Assembly: GCA_963797005.1 (NCBI GenBank)
Contig: CAWCOF010000012.1
Span: forward strand, 62,001 to 126,000
Length of the DNA stretch: 64,000 nucleotides
Reading direction: 5' to 3'
Source: AWTP1-13 sp963797005
Lineage (GTDB): Bacteria > Pseudomonadota > Alphaproteobacteria > Rhizobiales > Hyphomicrobiaceae
Shown here: positions 8,871-17,638 of the stretch, piece by piece
Position numbering within the stretch: position 1 is the first letter of the stretch
How the letters are laid out: each line of letters opens with the position of its first letter
The notes under the pieces: model-generated
Seen by the model: the letters and a program-made list of their open reading frames with translations, nothing else
Databases searched by the model: none
What the model was told of the DNA's origin: nothing
Program-made: the position numbers and the translations under genes

Positions 8871-8906
8871 TGCAGCGTTATCCAAGGCAGTTCCGAAAGG
8901 GTCGGC

Positions 8907-9707
8907 TTACTTGAGAGGCTCTCTGCGGCGGTGATCGCCGAAGAAGAGCGACAAGTTCACCGTAGCATAGGCGCCTTCCGAGTCGCTGCCGCAGCGGCCG
9001 GTGCAGCTGGCATCGCTATCGGCAAACTGGTAGCCAGCCGAAAGCGTGAGCTGGGCCATCAGGTCAGACCTCAGGTTACGCTCAAACTGCACGAAGCCAC
9101 CGAGCCGCTGAGCGTCCCAATCCTCGTCGCCGAGCAGCCATCCCTCAACACCGAAGATGGTGCCGTTGCGATTGAGGCCGAGGCGGCCAAGCGCATAGTA
9201 GGTGTCGAACGCGGTCGAGTAGGCGCCGTCGAGCAGGAAGTAGTAGGGCAGGTTCACATCCGTCGTCCTGCTCTCGATGTAGCCGGCGGTCTTGAAGCCG
9301 GTCTTGGTGCCCCTCACGGGGTTCAACGCATCGTCGGGGCTGATGTCGTGATCGATGACATCCACGCCCGCATAGAGAGCGAACTCGACGCGATCCCGCA
9401 CCCACTGGTAGCCGATCATGACATCGCCCTGCCAAAGGTCGACATCACGCGTGGGGGTGTCGTATTCGTATTGGCCGTAGGCACCCTGAAAGCGCAGCAT
9501 GACGCCGTCGCGCGACATGTCGCGATTGAGGGCGAAAATGGCGCCGCTGGTGCTGTCCCAGGAGTTCTTCGAGAAGTCGAGACCGCTGTAGGTCATCCGC
9601 GAATAGACGGTGTCGTCCTGAACGACGACGCCCGGCATTCCGTCCGCCTTAGCGGCAATAGGCAGCGAGATCAGTGCCGCCGCCAACATCCATTTGTATG
9701 CGCGCAT
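8907..9707 (-). CDS. BcsS-like outer-membrane beta-barrel protein
   Basis: 266-residue exported protein with a clear signal peptide (MRAYKWMLAAALISLPIAAKADG). The mature part consists of alternating beta-strand segments (VMLRFQGAYGQYEY, WQGDVMIGYQW, VEFALYAGVDVI, FGVEGWLLGDEDWDAQRLGGF, LMAQLTLSAGYQFADS) ending in a hydrophobic strand NLSLFF, as expected of a small barrel. The pattern resembles the cellulose biosynthesis protein BcsS family of Rhizobiales. No bcs genes are adjacent, so a role in cellulose export is only a possibility. Two cysteines (SCTGRC) could form a disulfide. ATG at 9707 places the signal peptide first; a longer start is possible. Confidence 0.75.
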   Translation of the reverse strand: MRAYKWMLAAALISLPIAAKADGMPGVVVQDDTVYSRMTYSGLDFSKNSWDSTSGAIFALNRDMSRDGVMLRFQGAYGQYEYDTPTRDVDLWQGDVMIGYQWVRDRVEFALYAGVDVIDHDISPDDALNPVRGTKTGFKTAGYIESRTTDVNLPYYFLLDGAYSTAFDTYYALGRLGLNRNGTIFGVEGWLLGDEDWDAQRLGGFVQFERNLRSDLMAQLTLSAGYQFADSDASCTGRCGSDSEGAYATVNLSLFFGDHRRREPLK

Positions 9708-9975
9708 GTTCGATACGTGCTCCTCTTCCTGAGCCGCGATGAAGCACGCAGAACTGGGAAATCGCTGCCGCCGCAACCTAACACCCGATTCGATTAAGCA
9801 ATCAATTACGCAAGGAAAGCGCGAATGGCGGGTGATACTTCACGGCAACAAACGTTGCGCCTGCACTTGTCCACTATGTGAGTGGGCGCAGCGCTCAGCT
9901 GTGCACGCAATCCCCGCAATCCACTGTTGACAACTTCAGCCTCGAGGCGCGCGGGGGTGGGCTTCCCTTGCATTT

Positions 9976-11265
9976 TTATGCACCGGAGCGGCGGCGCTGG
10001 GCGTAGCGCTCGACACGCACCGTCGCGGTCCGCTCGTGCGCCAGCATGCCCTCGGCGGCGCACATGCGCCCGATGACAGGAGCCATGCGCTGGCTCGCGT
10101 CGGCCGTAAGCCTCTGATAGGTAACAGTTTTCAGGAACTTGCCGGCCCACAGCCCGCCCGTGTAGCGGGCCGCGCGACCCGTCGGCAGGGTGTGGTTGGT
10201 GCCGACGCCCTTGTCGCCGTAGGCCACCGTGCTCTCCTCGCCGATGAACAGGCTGCCGTAATTCTTGAGGTTGGCCAGGTAGTAGTCGTTGCGGCGCGTC
10301 TGGATCTCGAGATGCTCAGGCGCGTACTGGTCGCTGAGCGCGATCGCGGCATCGTCGTTATCCACAACCGCCACCTCGCCCAGCACCCTCCAGGCGGCAC
10401 CCGCGACCTCGCGCGTCGGCAAGGTAACGAGTTGCCTGTCGATCTCGCTCAACACCTCGCGGCCGAGCTTCTCCGACGTGGTCACGAGCCACGCGGGGCT
10501 GTCCGGCCCGTGCTCGGCCTGACCGAGCAGGTCCGTGGCGACCAAAGCCGGATCGGCGCTGTCGTCGGCGATCACCAGTATCTCGGTCGGGCCGGCGGGC
10601 AGATCGATGCCGACGAGCCCGAAGAGCTGGCGCTTGGCCTCGGCGACGTACGGGTTGCCGGGCCCCGTGATCATGTCGACGGGGCGCATGCCGACGCAGC
10701 CGTAAGCCATGGCGCCGAACGCCTGCACGCCGCCGATGGCGTAGATCTCGTCGGCGCCGGCCTCGGCCAGCGCATAGAGGGTGAGCGGGAAGATGCCGAG
10801 GGCATCGCGCGGGGGCGCGGCGCCGATCACGTGCGGCACGCCCGCCACCTTGGCCGTGGCGATGCTCATGATGGCGGCGGAGATGAGGGGATACTTGCCG
10901 CCCGGCACGTAGCAGCCCACCGTCTCGACGGGGATGATCTTCTGGCCCAGCATGACGCCGTCGCCGATCTCGGCCTCGAACTCGTGCATGGAGTCGCGCT
11001 GGCGCTTGGCGAACTCGGTCACCTGGCGCTTGCAGAAGGCGAAATCCTCCTTGAACACCTTCGAGGCGGAACGGCGCGCGGCATCGATGTCGGCGGCGCC
11101 GACGCGAAACTCGGGGCTCTCCCAGCGGTCGAGCTCACGCGCATAGCGGCGCACGGCCTCGTCGCGGTTCTGCTCGATGTCGTCGAGCATGGCGCGCACG
11201 CGATCGGTGAGCGCGCGGGTGTCCTTGCGCGACTGGGGCTCGGCCTTCTTGAGATAGGCAACCAT
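9976..11265 (-). CDS. histidinol dehydrogenase-family protein, probably catabolic
   Basis: 429-residue NAD-dependent zinc dehydrogenase of the HisD family. Recognisable segments are VETVGCYVPGGKYPLIS, GVQAFGAMAYG, ITGPGNPYVAEAKRQLFG, DLPAGPTEILVIAD, GQAEHGPDSPAWLV and YAPEHLEIQT; the zinc- and base-providing His and Glu residues are in QAEHG and APEHLE. The MVAYLKKA N-terminus and overall features recall the sulfopropanediol dehydrogenase (HpsN) branch rather than biosynthetic HisD. There are no his genes nearby. It is divergent from an acyl-CoA catabolic operon, which fits a catabolic role. GAGGAAA precedes the ATG. The exact substrate cannot be read from sequence. Confidence 0.85.
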   Translation of the reverse strand: MVAYLKKAEPQSRKDTRALTDRVRAMLDDIEQNRDEAVRRYARELDRWESPEFRVGAADIDAARRSASKVFKEDFAFCKRQVTEFAKRQRDSMHEFEAEIGDGVMLGQKIIPVETVGCYVPGGKYPLISAAIMSIATAKVAGVPHVIGAAPPRDALGIFPLTLYALAEAGADEIYAIGGVQAFGAMAYGCVGMRPVDMITGPGNPYVAEAKRQLFGLVGIDLPAGPTEILVIADDSADPALVATDLLGQAEHGPDSPAWLVTTSEKLGREVLSEIDRQLVTLPTREVAGAAWRVLGEVAVVDNDDAAIALSDQYAPEHLEIQTRRNDYYLANLKNYGSLFIGEESTVAYGDKGVGTNHTLPTGRAARYTGGLWAGKFLKTVTYQRLTADASQRMAPVIGRMCAAEGMLAHERTATVRVERYAQRRRSGA

Positions 11266-11428
11266 GTACTCGTTTCCTCATTCTGAGCAGATGCGCGTGG
11301 CGGCATGTTGCGGGAGGGGATGCCGGACCGTCAACTCATCCATGAGCCGCGTGGCGGGCTCCCCGCCTTTCCCTATCGGGCGCCGGCGCTATAGTCTCGC
11401 GAACGGACCCCGCGAGGACACCAGACCC

Positions 11429-12601
11429 ATGACCGCAGCGCCGACGCGCCGGATCGAGCCGGCGGATGAACTCGAGCTCTTCCGCGCCATCGACCGTTGG
11501 CTCGAAAAAGACGTGAAACCGGTGGTCAAGAGGTACGACCACGGCGATCTCTATCCGACCGAGATCGTCGAGCAGATGAAGGACCTCGGCCTGTTCGGCG
11601 CCACGGTCAGCCCCGACTACGGCGGCCTCGGCCTGCCGGCCAGGACCTATGCCCAAATCGTGATGCAGATCTCCAGCGTGTGGATGGCTATCACCGGCAT
11701 CTTCAACTCGCACCTGATGCTGGCGCTGGCGATCGAGAATTTCGGCACGCCGGCGCAGAAGGCGAAATGGCTGCCGAAGCTCGCGAGCGGCGAGGTGCGC
11801 GGCGGCCTGGCGCTGACCGAGCCCGACGCCGGCACCGATCTGCAGGCGATCCGCATGACGGCTCGGCGGGACGGCGACGACTACATCATCAACGGCACCA
11901 AGACCTGGATCTCCAACGGCATCGAGGGCTCGTGCTTTGCCATGCTGGTGAAGACCGACCCGATAGCCGAGCCCCGCTACAAGGGCATGAGCCTGTTCAT
12001 CACGCCCAAGCAGAAGGGTTTTCGCGTCGGCAAGAAGCTGGAGAAGCTCGGCTATCACGCGATCAACTCCGGCGAGCTGATCTTCGAGGACTACCGCATC
12101 TCCAAGGACCACCTGATTGGCGGCGTCGAGGGCCAGGGCTTCTACCAGGCGACCGGCGGGCTGGCGCTGGGCCGCATCAACGTGGCGGCGCGCGGCGTAG
12201 GGATCGCGGAGGGCGCGTTGAAGCTCGCCACCGAGTACGCGCAAATCCGCAAGACCTTCGGTAAGCCGATCTCCGAGCACCAGGCCATCCAGCTCAAGAT
12301 CGGCGATATGGCAACGCGCGCCCGCGCGGCACGCCTGCTGACGCTGGACGCGGCTGAGGCCTTCGATCGCGGTGAGCGCTGCGACCTCGAAGCCGGCATG
12401 GCCAAGTATCATGCCAGCGAGGCGGCGCTGGAGAATTCGATCGAATCGATGCGCATCCACGGCGCCTACGGCTACTCCAAGGAATACGACATCGAGCGCC
12501 TCTATCGCGACGCCCCGCTCACCTGCATCGGCGAGGGCACCAACGAGATGCAGCGCATCATCATCGCCAAGCAGTGGATCAAACGGAACCCGATCGCATG
12601 A
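11429..12601 (+). CDS. acyl-CoA dehydrogenase
   Basis: 390-residue FAD enzyme that introduces a 2,3 double bond into an acyl-CoA. The N-terminal helical domain ends near GLPARTYAQIV. The beta domain contains GGLALTEPDAGTDLQAI and TKTWISNG. The C-terminal domain carries QIRKTFGKPISEHQ and CIGEGTNEMQRI, whose Glu is at the usual catalytic base position. GAGGA lies upstream of the ATG. It leads a four-gene rightward operon and overlaps the next start by ATGA. The chain-length preference is unknown; glutaryl-CoA dehydrogenase-like features were not established. Confidence 0.93.
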   Translation: MTAAPTRRIEPADELELFRAIDRWLEKDVKPVVKRYDHGDLYPTEIVEQMKDLGLFGATVSPDYGGLGLPARTYAQIVMQISSVWMAITGIFNSHLMLALAIENFGTPAQKAKWLPKLASGEVRGGLALTEPDAGTDLQAIRMTARRDGDDYIINGTKTWISNGIEGSCFAMLVKTDPIAEPRYKGMSLFITPKQKGFRVGKKLEKLGYHAINSGELIFEDYRISKDHLIGGVEGQGFYQATGGLALGRINVAARGVGIAEGALKLATEYAQIRKTFGKPISEHQAIQLKIGDMATRARAARLLTLDAAEAFDRGERCDLEAGMAKYHASEAALENSIESMRIHGAYGYSKEYDIERLYRDAPLTCIGEGTNEMQRIIIAKQWIKRNPIA

Positions 12602-13755
12602 AACCTCTTGAAGGCATTCGCATCCTGACCGTCGAGCAATTCGGCGCGGGGCCTTACGGTTCTCTGTACCTGGCCGATCTCGGCGCCGAGGTGGTCAAGA
12701 TCGAGAACCCCGACACCAAGGGCGACACCGCCCGCCATGTCGGCCCGCAGTTCCTGGGCGAGAACGACAGCGCCTATTTCCAGAGCATGAACTCCAACAA
12801 GAAGAGCATCACCCTCGACCTCAAGGCGGAGGACGGCAAGAACGCGCTGCGCGGGCTGGTGGCGACGGCGGACGCGATCATGAACAACATGCGCGGCGAC
12901 CAGCCCGAGAAGCTGGGCCTCGACTACAAGAGCCTGGCATCCGCCAATCCGGCGATCGTGTGCCTGCACATCTCCGCCTATGGCCGCGACAACGAGCGCA
13001 AGGCCTGGCCCGGCTACGACTTCCTCATGCAGGCGGAGTCCGGCCTGATGACGCTGACCGGCGAGCCCGAAGGCCCGCCGCAGCGGTTCGGCTCCTCCAT
13101 GATCGACTTCATGACGGGCATGACGGGCGTGGCCGGCCTGCTCGCCTGCCTGATGCGGGCGCAGAAGACCGGCAAGGGCTGCGACGTCGATGCCTCACTG
13201 TTCGACGTTGCCGTGCACCAGCTCTCCTATCCCGGCACCTGGTACCTCAACGGCGGCGACATTCCCTCGCGGCTGGCGCGCAGCGCGCACCAGTCCATCG
13301 CGCCCGTGCAGACCGTGCGCACCAGGGACGGCTGGATCTACGTGATGTGCATGAAGGAGAAGTTCTGGGAGGTGCTGGCCGCGAAGATCGGCCAGCCGGA
13401 GCTGGCGAAGGACCCGCGCTTCGCCACTGGGGCCGCACGCCACAAGAACATGGGCCCACTGACGGAGGCGCTCGACGCGGCCATGAGCACGAAGACCACC
13501 GCCGAGTGGCTGAAGATTTTGACCGGGTTCCTGCCGGTGGGACCGATCTACGACGTGGCGCAGGCGTTCGCCAACCCGTTCATGGAGACGGTGGGCATGG
13601 TCGCCGCCACGCCGCATCCGGCCAAGCCCGAGTTCAAGCTGCTGGCGAACCCCTTGAAGATCGACGGCAAGCGCCTCTCCCAGAAAGTCTGCTCGCCGCT
13701 CGGCGCCGACAACGAGGCGATCCTGGGTCCTGTTCAGCGGCAGGCCGCCGAGTGA
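12598..13755 (+). CDS. CaiB/BaiF family (family III) CoA transferase
   Basis: 385-residue family III CoA transferase. It shows the usual start LEGIRILTVEQFGAGPYGS, ADLGAEVVKIENP, a catalytic-aspartate region around SSMIDFMTGMTG, GCDVDASLFD, and a C-terminal segment VGPIYDVAQAFANP. The enzyme moves CoA between an acyl-CoA donor and an acid. It overlaps the upstream dehydrogenase by four bases and precedes a paralogue by 10 bases. The pair may activate a substrate acid and recycle CoA, but which acids are involved is not evident. Confidence 0.93.
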   Translation: MKPLEGIRILTVEQFGAGPYGSLYLADLGAEVVKIENPDTKGDTARHVGPQFLGENDSAYFQSMNSNKKSITLDLKAEDGKNALRGLVATADAIMNNMRGDQPEKLGLDYKSLASANPAIVCLHISAYGRDNERKAWPGYDFLMQAESGLMTLTGEPEGPPQRFGSSMIDFMTGMTGVAGLLACLMRAQKTGKGCDVDASLFDVAVHQLSYPGTWYLNGGDIPSRLARSAHQSIAPVQTVRTRDGWIYVMCMKEKFWEVLAAKIGQPELAKDPRFATGAARHKNMGPLTEALDAAMSTKTTAEWLKILTGFLPVGPIYDVAQAFANPFMETVGMVAATPHPAKPEFKLLANPLKIDGKRLSQKVCSPLGADNEAILGPVQRQAAE

Positions 13756-13765
13756 GGATCATCCG

Positions 13766-14920
13766 ATGAAGCTCGCGGGCCTGCGCGTCGTCGATCTCTC
13801 CTCGTTCCTGCCGGGCCCGTACCTGACAATGACGCTCGCCGACCACGGCGCGGAGGTGATCAAGATCGAGGCGCCGGGCGAGGGCGATCCGGGTCGCCAC
13901 ATCGGCCTCTCGGACGGGCCCTCCACCGTGTTCTTCCGCAACTTCAACCGCGGCAAGAAGAGCGTGGTGCTCGATCTCAAGACGGCCGAGGGACGCGAGC
14001 TGCTGCTCGCGCTCTGCGAGACGGCCGATGTGCTGGTCGAAACCTATCGTCCCGGCGTGGCCGACCGGCTCGGGATCGGTCCGGCCGCCGTGCAGGCGAA
14101 AAACCCGCGCATCGTCTACTGCTCGATCAGCGCCTTCGGGCAGAGCGGGCCTTATCGCGACCGGCCGGCGCACGACCTGGCGCTGGAGGCCATGAGCGGC
14201 GCGCTCGGCCTCACGCTGGGCACCGACGATCGGCCCGCCATGCCGGCTGTTCCGGTCGCCGATCAGCTCAGCGCCTTGCAGGGGCTCGCGGCCATCCTCA
14301 TGGCGCTGCTGCGCCGGGAGACCACGGGCCGCGGCGACGTCATCGACATCGCCATGCACGACGCCATGCTGGCGGCGTGCGCCAACATCGTCGGCCCGAC
14401 CTTCGCGGAAGGGCGCCAGCCGGTCGCCAGGCACGAGCGCACGACGGGCGGGGCGGCCTTCTATCAGGTCTACGAGACGCGCGACGGCCGCCACATCGTG
14501 CTGGCCGGGCAGGAGAGGAAGTTCGTGGAGAACCTGTTGCGCGCGCTCGACCGGCCCGACCTCGTACCGCTGTGCCTGCGGGGTCCGGGACCACACCAGC
14601 GGCCGGTGATCGAGTTCTTTCAGAACGTCTTTCGGGAGAAGACGCTGGCCGAGGCGACCGCCTGGCTCTCGGGCCTCGATGTCTGCTTCGGCCCGGTCAA
14701 CACGCTGCCCGAGGCCTTCGAGGACCGCAACGTCGCGGCGCGCGAGACCATCGTGGTGGACGACAGGGGCCGCCGGCATATCGCGCCCGTCATCCGGTTC
14801 GGCGAGGAGCCCGCCAAACCCGCCTTGCGCGAGCCGGCGCTCGGCGAGCACACCGAGGAGGTCCTGGGCCCGCTCAGGCGCCGCAAGGCTCGGGCCGGTG
14901 CCAAGGCCGACGTGAGCTGA
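13766..14920 (+). CDS. CaiB/BaiF family CoA transferase, second copy
   Basis: 384-residue paralogue of the preceding gene. It starts MKLAGLRVVDLSSFLPGPYL, has ADHGAEVIKIEAPGEGDPGRH, the active-site region AVPVADQLSALQG and GDVIDIAMHDAML. The two proteins share the fold but differ through most of the sequence, so this is not a recent tandem duplication. It is followed after 18 bases by a MaoC hydratase. The C-terminus is Arg- and Lys-rich. Confidence 0.93.
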   Translation: MKLAGLRVVDLSSFLPGPYLTMTLADHGAEVIKIEAPGEGDPGRHIGLSDGPSTVFFRNFNRGKKSVVLDLKTAEGRELLLALCETADVLVETYRPGVADRLGIGPAAVQAKNPRIVYCSISAFGQSGPYRDRPAHDLALEAMSGALGLTLGTDDRPAMPAVPVADQLSALQGLAAILMALLRRETTGRGDVIDIAMHDAMLAACANIVGPTFAEGRQPVARHERTTGGAAFYQVYETRDGRHIVLAGQERKFVENLLRALDRPDLVPLCLRGPGPHQRPVIEFFQNVFREKTLAEATAWLSGLDVCFGPVNTLPEAFEDRNVAARETIVVDDRGRRHIAPVIRFGEEPAKPALREPALGEHTEEVLGPLRRRKARAGAKADVS

Positions 14921-14938
14921 AGATAAGTGGAGACGCAC

Positions 14939-15457
14939 ATGGTCGCGAGCGCCAAACCGGTCGGCGACAAGCGATGGCGGGAGAGCTTCGGGCGCTACTT
15001 CGAGGACTTCGACATCGGCGATATCTACGAGCACCGGCCCGGCCGCACCATCGGCGAGGCCGACAATACCTGGTTCACGCTGCTGACCATGAACCAGCAC
15101 CCGCTGCACTTCGATGCGGCCTACGCGGCCAAGTCCGAATTCGGCCGGCCGCTGGTCAACAGCTGCCTAACGCTCTCAATCGTCGTCGGCATGAGCGTCA
15201 GCGATGTCAGCCAGAAGGCGATCGGCAATCTCGGCTGGACCGACATCAAGCTGACCGCGCCGGTGTTCGTCGGCGACACGATCTATGCCGAGTCCGAGGT
15301 GCTTTCGAAGCGCGAGTCCGCCAAGCGGCCGACGCAGGGCATCGTCACCGTGCGCACCACGGGCAAGAAGGCTGACGGCACCAAGTTCATGACTTTCGAG
15401 CGCACGGTGCTGGTGCCCAAGCGCGGCCACGGCGTGGACGACGTGGCGGGCTACTGA
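14939..15457 (+). CDS. MaoC-family acyl-CoA hydratase
   Basis: 172-residue hot-dog-fold hydratase. The hydratase motif region is TMNQHPLHFDAAYAAKSEFG followed by RPLVNSCLTLSIVVG; later strands include LGWTDIKLTAPVFVGDTI and FERTVLVPKR. It would add water to an enoyl-CoA made by the dehydrogenase of the same operon. ATG at 14939 is chosen because GGAG lies 6 bases upstream; an in-frame GTG at 14927 lacks a site. It is the last gene of the operon. Confidence 0.88.
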   Translation: MVASAKPVGDKRWRESFGRYFEDFDIGDIYEHRPGRTIGEADNTWFTLLTMNQHPLHFDAAYAAKSEFGRPLVNSCLTLSIVVGMSVSDVSQKAIGNLGWTDIKLTAPVFVGDTIYAESEVLSKRESAKRPTQGIVTVRTTGKKADGTKFMTFERTVLVPKRGHGVDDVAGY

Positions 15458-15474
15458 GCCAGCGCAACGACCAT

Positions 15475-16155
15475 TTACTTCCGTGTTCGGCGCGCCATTA
15501 CCCGGTATTTCAGGGTCATTTCATCGGCCACCTGCAGCGCCCCCAACAATGCGCTGAATGGCGTCAAGCCCAGCTGCGCATGGGATACCTTGAGCGCGCC
15601 CGACACCTCCAGCTCATCCCCGGTCTGCCGCAGGGTGGCGGGAACCGCCAGCTCGATGGTCCGGCCCAGGAGCTCCACGGATACATTGATCGTCGCCGTT
15701 TTCTTATCGCTGACGCGCCCGTTCGTTCCCGTCAGCTTGATCGTCGGATATCGCTTCGCGTCCAAGAGCCGTGGGCCAAGCATGTTGGCACGCGTGCCCT
15801 CGATATCCTCCTTCGAAGGTTGAGTGGAAAACGCCTCCCCTTCCTGGCGCCGCAGCGCGGGATCATCGACGATCAGACGATCGACGGGAATCTCGAGCTC
15901 CACCTTCGAGTGATCGAGGCCCGGATGCAGGTAGATCGTACCCTTGAGGTCGCCGACGGAGACCACATGGTTATGCCCCAACTGCGAAATCAAGCCGGCC
16001 CGGTAGACGAGCAGGTGTATGTCCGAGCGTGCGGCGTCGATTTGGAAGACATCAACCGCCGCATCGGCACTTCTCTGCGCTCGAGCAGGACCGCCGAACA
16101 ACAACAGTATGGCAACCAAAAGGGAAATGACGTTGCACAGTTTATTCGGCGTCAT
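15475..16155 (-). CDS. YceI-family periplasmic protein
   Basis: 226-residue exported protein. The signal peptide ISLLVAILLLFGGPARA is followed by a YceI-like lipocalin domain: FQIDAARSDIHLLVYRAG, LGHNHVVSVGDLKGTIYL, a region of strands, then VSGALKVSHAQLGLTPFSALLGALQVADEM. Family members bind isoprenoid or other apolar ligands in the periplasm. The ATG at 16155 puts the signal peptide near the start; a GTG 10 codons upstream is possible. It is convergent with the MaoC gene. Confidence 0.85.
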   Translation of the reverse strand: MTPNKLCNVISLLVAILLLFGGPARAQRSADAAVDVFQIDAARSDIHLLVYRAGLISQLGHNHVVSVGDLKGTIYLHPGLDHSKVELEIPVDRLIVDDPALRRQEGEAFSTQPSKEDIEGTRANMLGPRLLDAKRYPTIKLTGTNGRVSDKKTATINVSVELLGRTIELAVPATLRQTGDELEVSGALKVSHAQLGLTPFSALLGALQVADEMTLKYRVMARRTRK

Positions 16156-16262
16156 GGCAGTCAGGGACCTTTCGTCAAGTGGCACGCGACACGCGAGCTT
16201 CTCGTCCTCGGCAAGGCAGAGGCTGCGCGAAAGCGTTCATGCTTGAATACGTATCCTGGCTG

Positions 16263-17454
16263 TCACCAGGCGATCTCCAAGATCTCCATGACGTCCGCGG
16301 CCGTCTTGATGGGGCGCGGGTTGAGTTGCACCGGCTGGTAGGCAAGCGCGCGTTTGGCGATCTCGGGCAGGTTCTCGCGCTTGATGCCGACCCCTTGCAG
16401 GCTCACCGGCTGGTCGAGGCCTGCCACTAGCGCTTTAACGAGTTCGCTGGCCGAACGTTCCGGCTTGCCCATGGCGGCGGCGAGCGCCTTCTGCCGCTCT
16501 CCGTTGACGGCGGCGTTCCATTCCAGCACTGCCGGCAGCATGACGCACGAGGTGTGGCCGTGGGCGACGCCGAAGGTGGCACCCAGCGCATAGCCGATGC
16601 CGTGGCTCGCACCCGTGGGGACGCCCGCTGCCAGCGCCGCGATCGCCTGCCACATGCCGAACTGCGCCTCGAGCCGCGGCGCCAGATTCGACGGGTCTTG
16701 CTTGATCGCCGGCAGCGCCTGGGACAGCAGCTTCAGACCCTGCAGCGACAGCGCCTCGGTCGCCGGCGAGGCGCGCGCGTTGCAGTAGCCCTCGACCGCA
16801 TGATCAACGGCGCGGATGCCGGTGCAGTAGAGCAGCCAGTCGGGCGTGTCGAGCGTGGACGCCGGGTCGAGGATCACGGCGCGCGGCGCGAACAGGCGAT
16901 GCCGGAACGACTGCTTGGTGTTGGTGGCCGACTGGGTGATGCCGGCGTTCTCCGTGAACTCGGAGGCCGACAAGCGTGGTGGACACCGCCACCATGCGGA
17001 TCGGGTCGGCGGGAAGTGTCACCGCCGAGCTCTTGCTGCGGTCGAAGCCCACGCAGTAGGGCTCCATGGCGTCGGGGCTTTCGAGCCCGGCCCACAGGCA
17101 CAGCAGCATCGCCTTGGTGGCGTCGATGACCGAGCCGCCGCCGACGGCGACGATGAGATCGGCCTTGGCCGCGCGCGCCTGCGCCGCCCCGGCCACCACA
17201 TCCTCGCGCGGGCTGTGCGCGTGGATCGTCGCGTAGGTGCCGACATGACGGGCGCCGAGCACCTGCTCGATCCGCTGCAGCGGGCCCATCTCCTTCTGCG
17301 CCAGCGAGCGCGTCGAGGTGACGAACACGCGCGAGGCGCCCGTGCGGTCGGCCTCGGCCACCACCGCCTCGCCGGCGGGCCGGCCGAAGACGATGCGCTC
17401 GTGCGCCGTAATGTTGAAGGTGCCGGTTGTGAGCCCGGCGTGCGTATCGGTCAT
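16263..17454 (-). pseudogene. iron-containing alcohol dehydrogenase, one-base frameshift
   Basis: Group III Fe-alcohol dehydrogenase, possibly of the maleylacetate reductase type. The first ~160 codons (FGRPAGEAVVAEADRTGASR, VAVGGGSVIDATKAMLL) end at PIRMVAVSTTL. Similarity resumes in the next frame with SASEFTENAGITQS, and continues through DHAVEGYCNARASPATE and TGASHGIGYALGATFGVAHGHTS, which holds the metal-binding histidines. One extra base near 16972 (CTTG where CTG is expected) explains the break. GGAGG precedes the ATG at 17454. It is the last gene of the molybdenum hydroxylase cluster, and a dehydrogenase partner role is plausible. The indel may be a sequence error. Confidence 0.85.
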
Positions 17455-17547
17455 GGGATCCTCCAACTGGGCGAGGGCGTGCGTCGCCGGAGACTCTGAC
17501 GGGCGTTTCCGCCTCCTGGCAAGGGCGGAACTTCGCGAAGCGCGTAG

Positions 17548-17634
17548 GTCGGGTCGACCGGCAAGCGGTGACCCGACGCAAGCGGCGTGCGCTGCGCGCA
17601 ATACGCGGTGGGTCAGCGCTTCGCTTGACCCACC
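17548..17634. repeat. palindromic intergenic elements, possible terminator
   Basis: Two palindromes lie in the gap after the S-G fusion gene: GTCGGGTC (17548-17555) with GACCCGAC (17570-17577), and GGTGGGTCA (17607-17615) with TGACCCACC (17626-17634). The second is 5 bases past the fusion gene's stop on the minus strand and could end its transcript, though no T-run follows. The wording resembles dispersed palindromic repeats seen elsewhere in the window. Confidence 0.55.
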
Positions 17635-17638
17635 GAGA

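Noticed and set aside
9976..11265. Biosynthetic histidinol dehydrogenase of a his operon
   Set aside because: No his genes are adjacent; the N-terminus and context fit the catabolic HpsN-like branch better.
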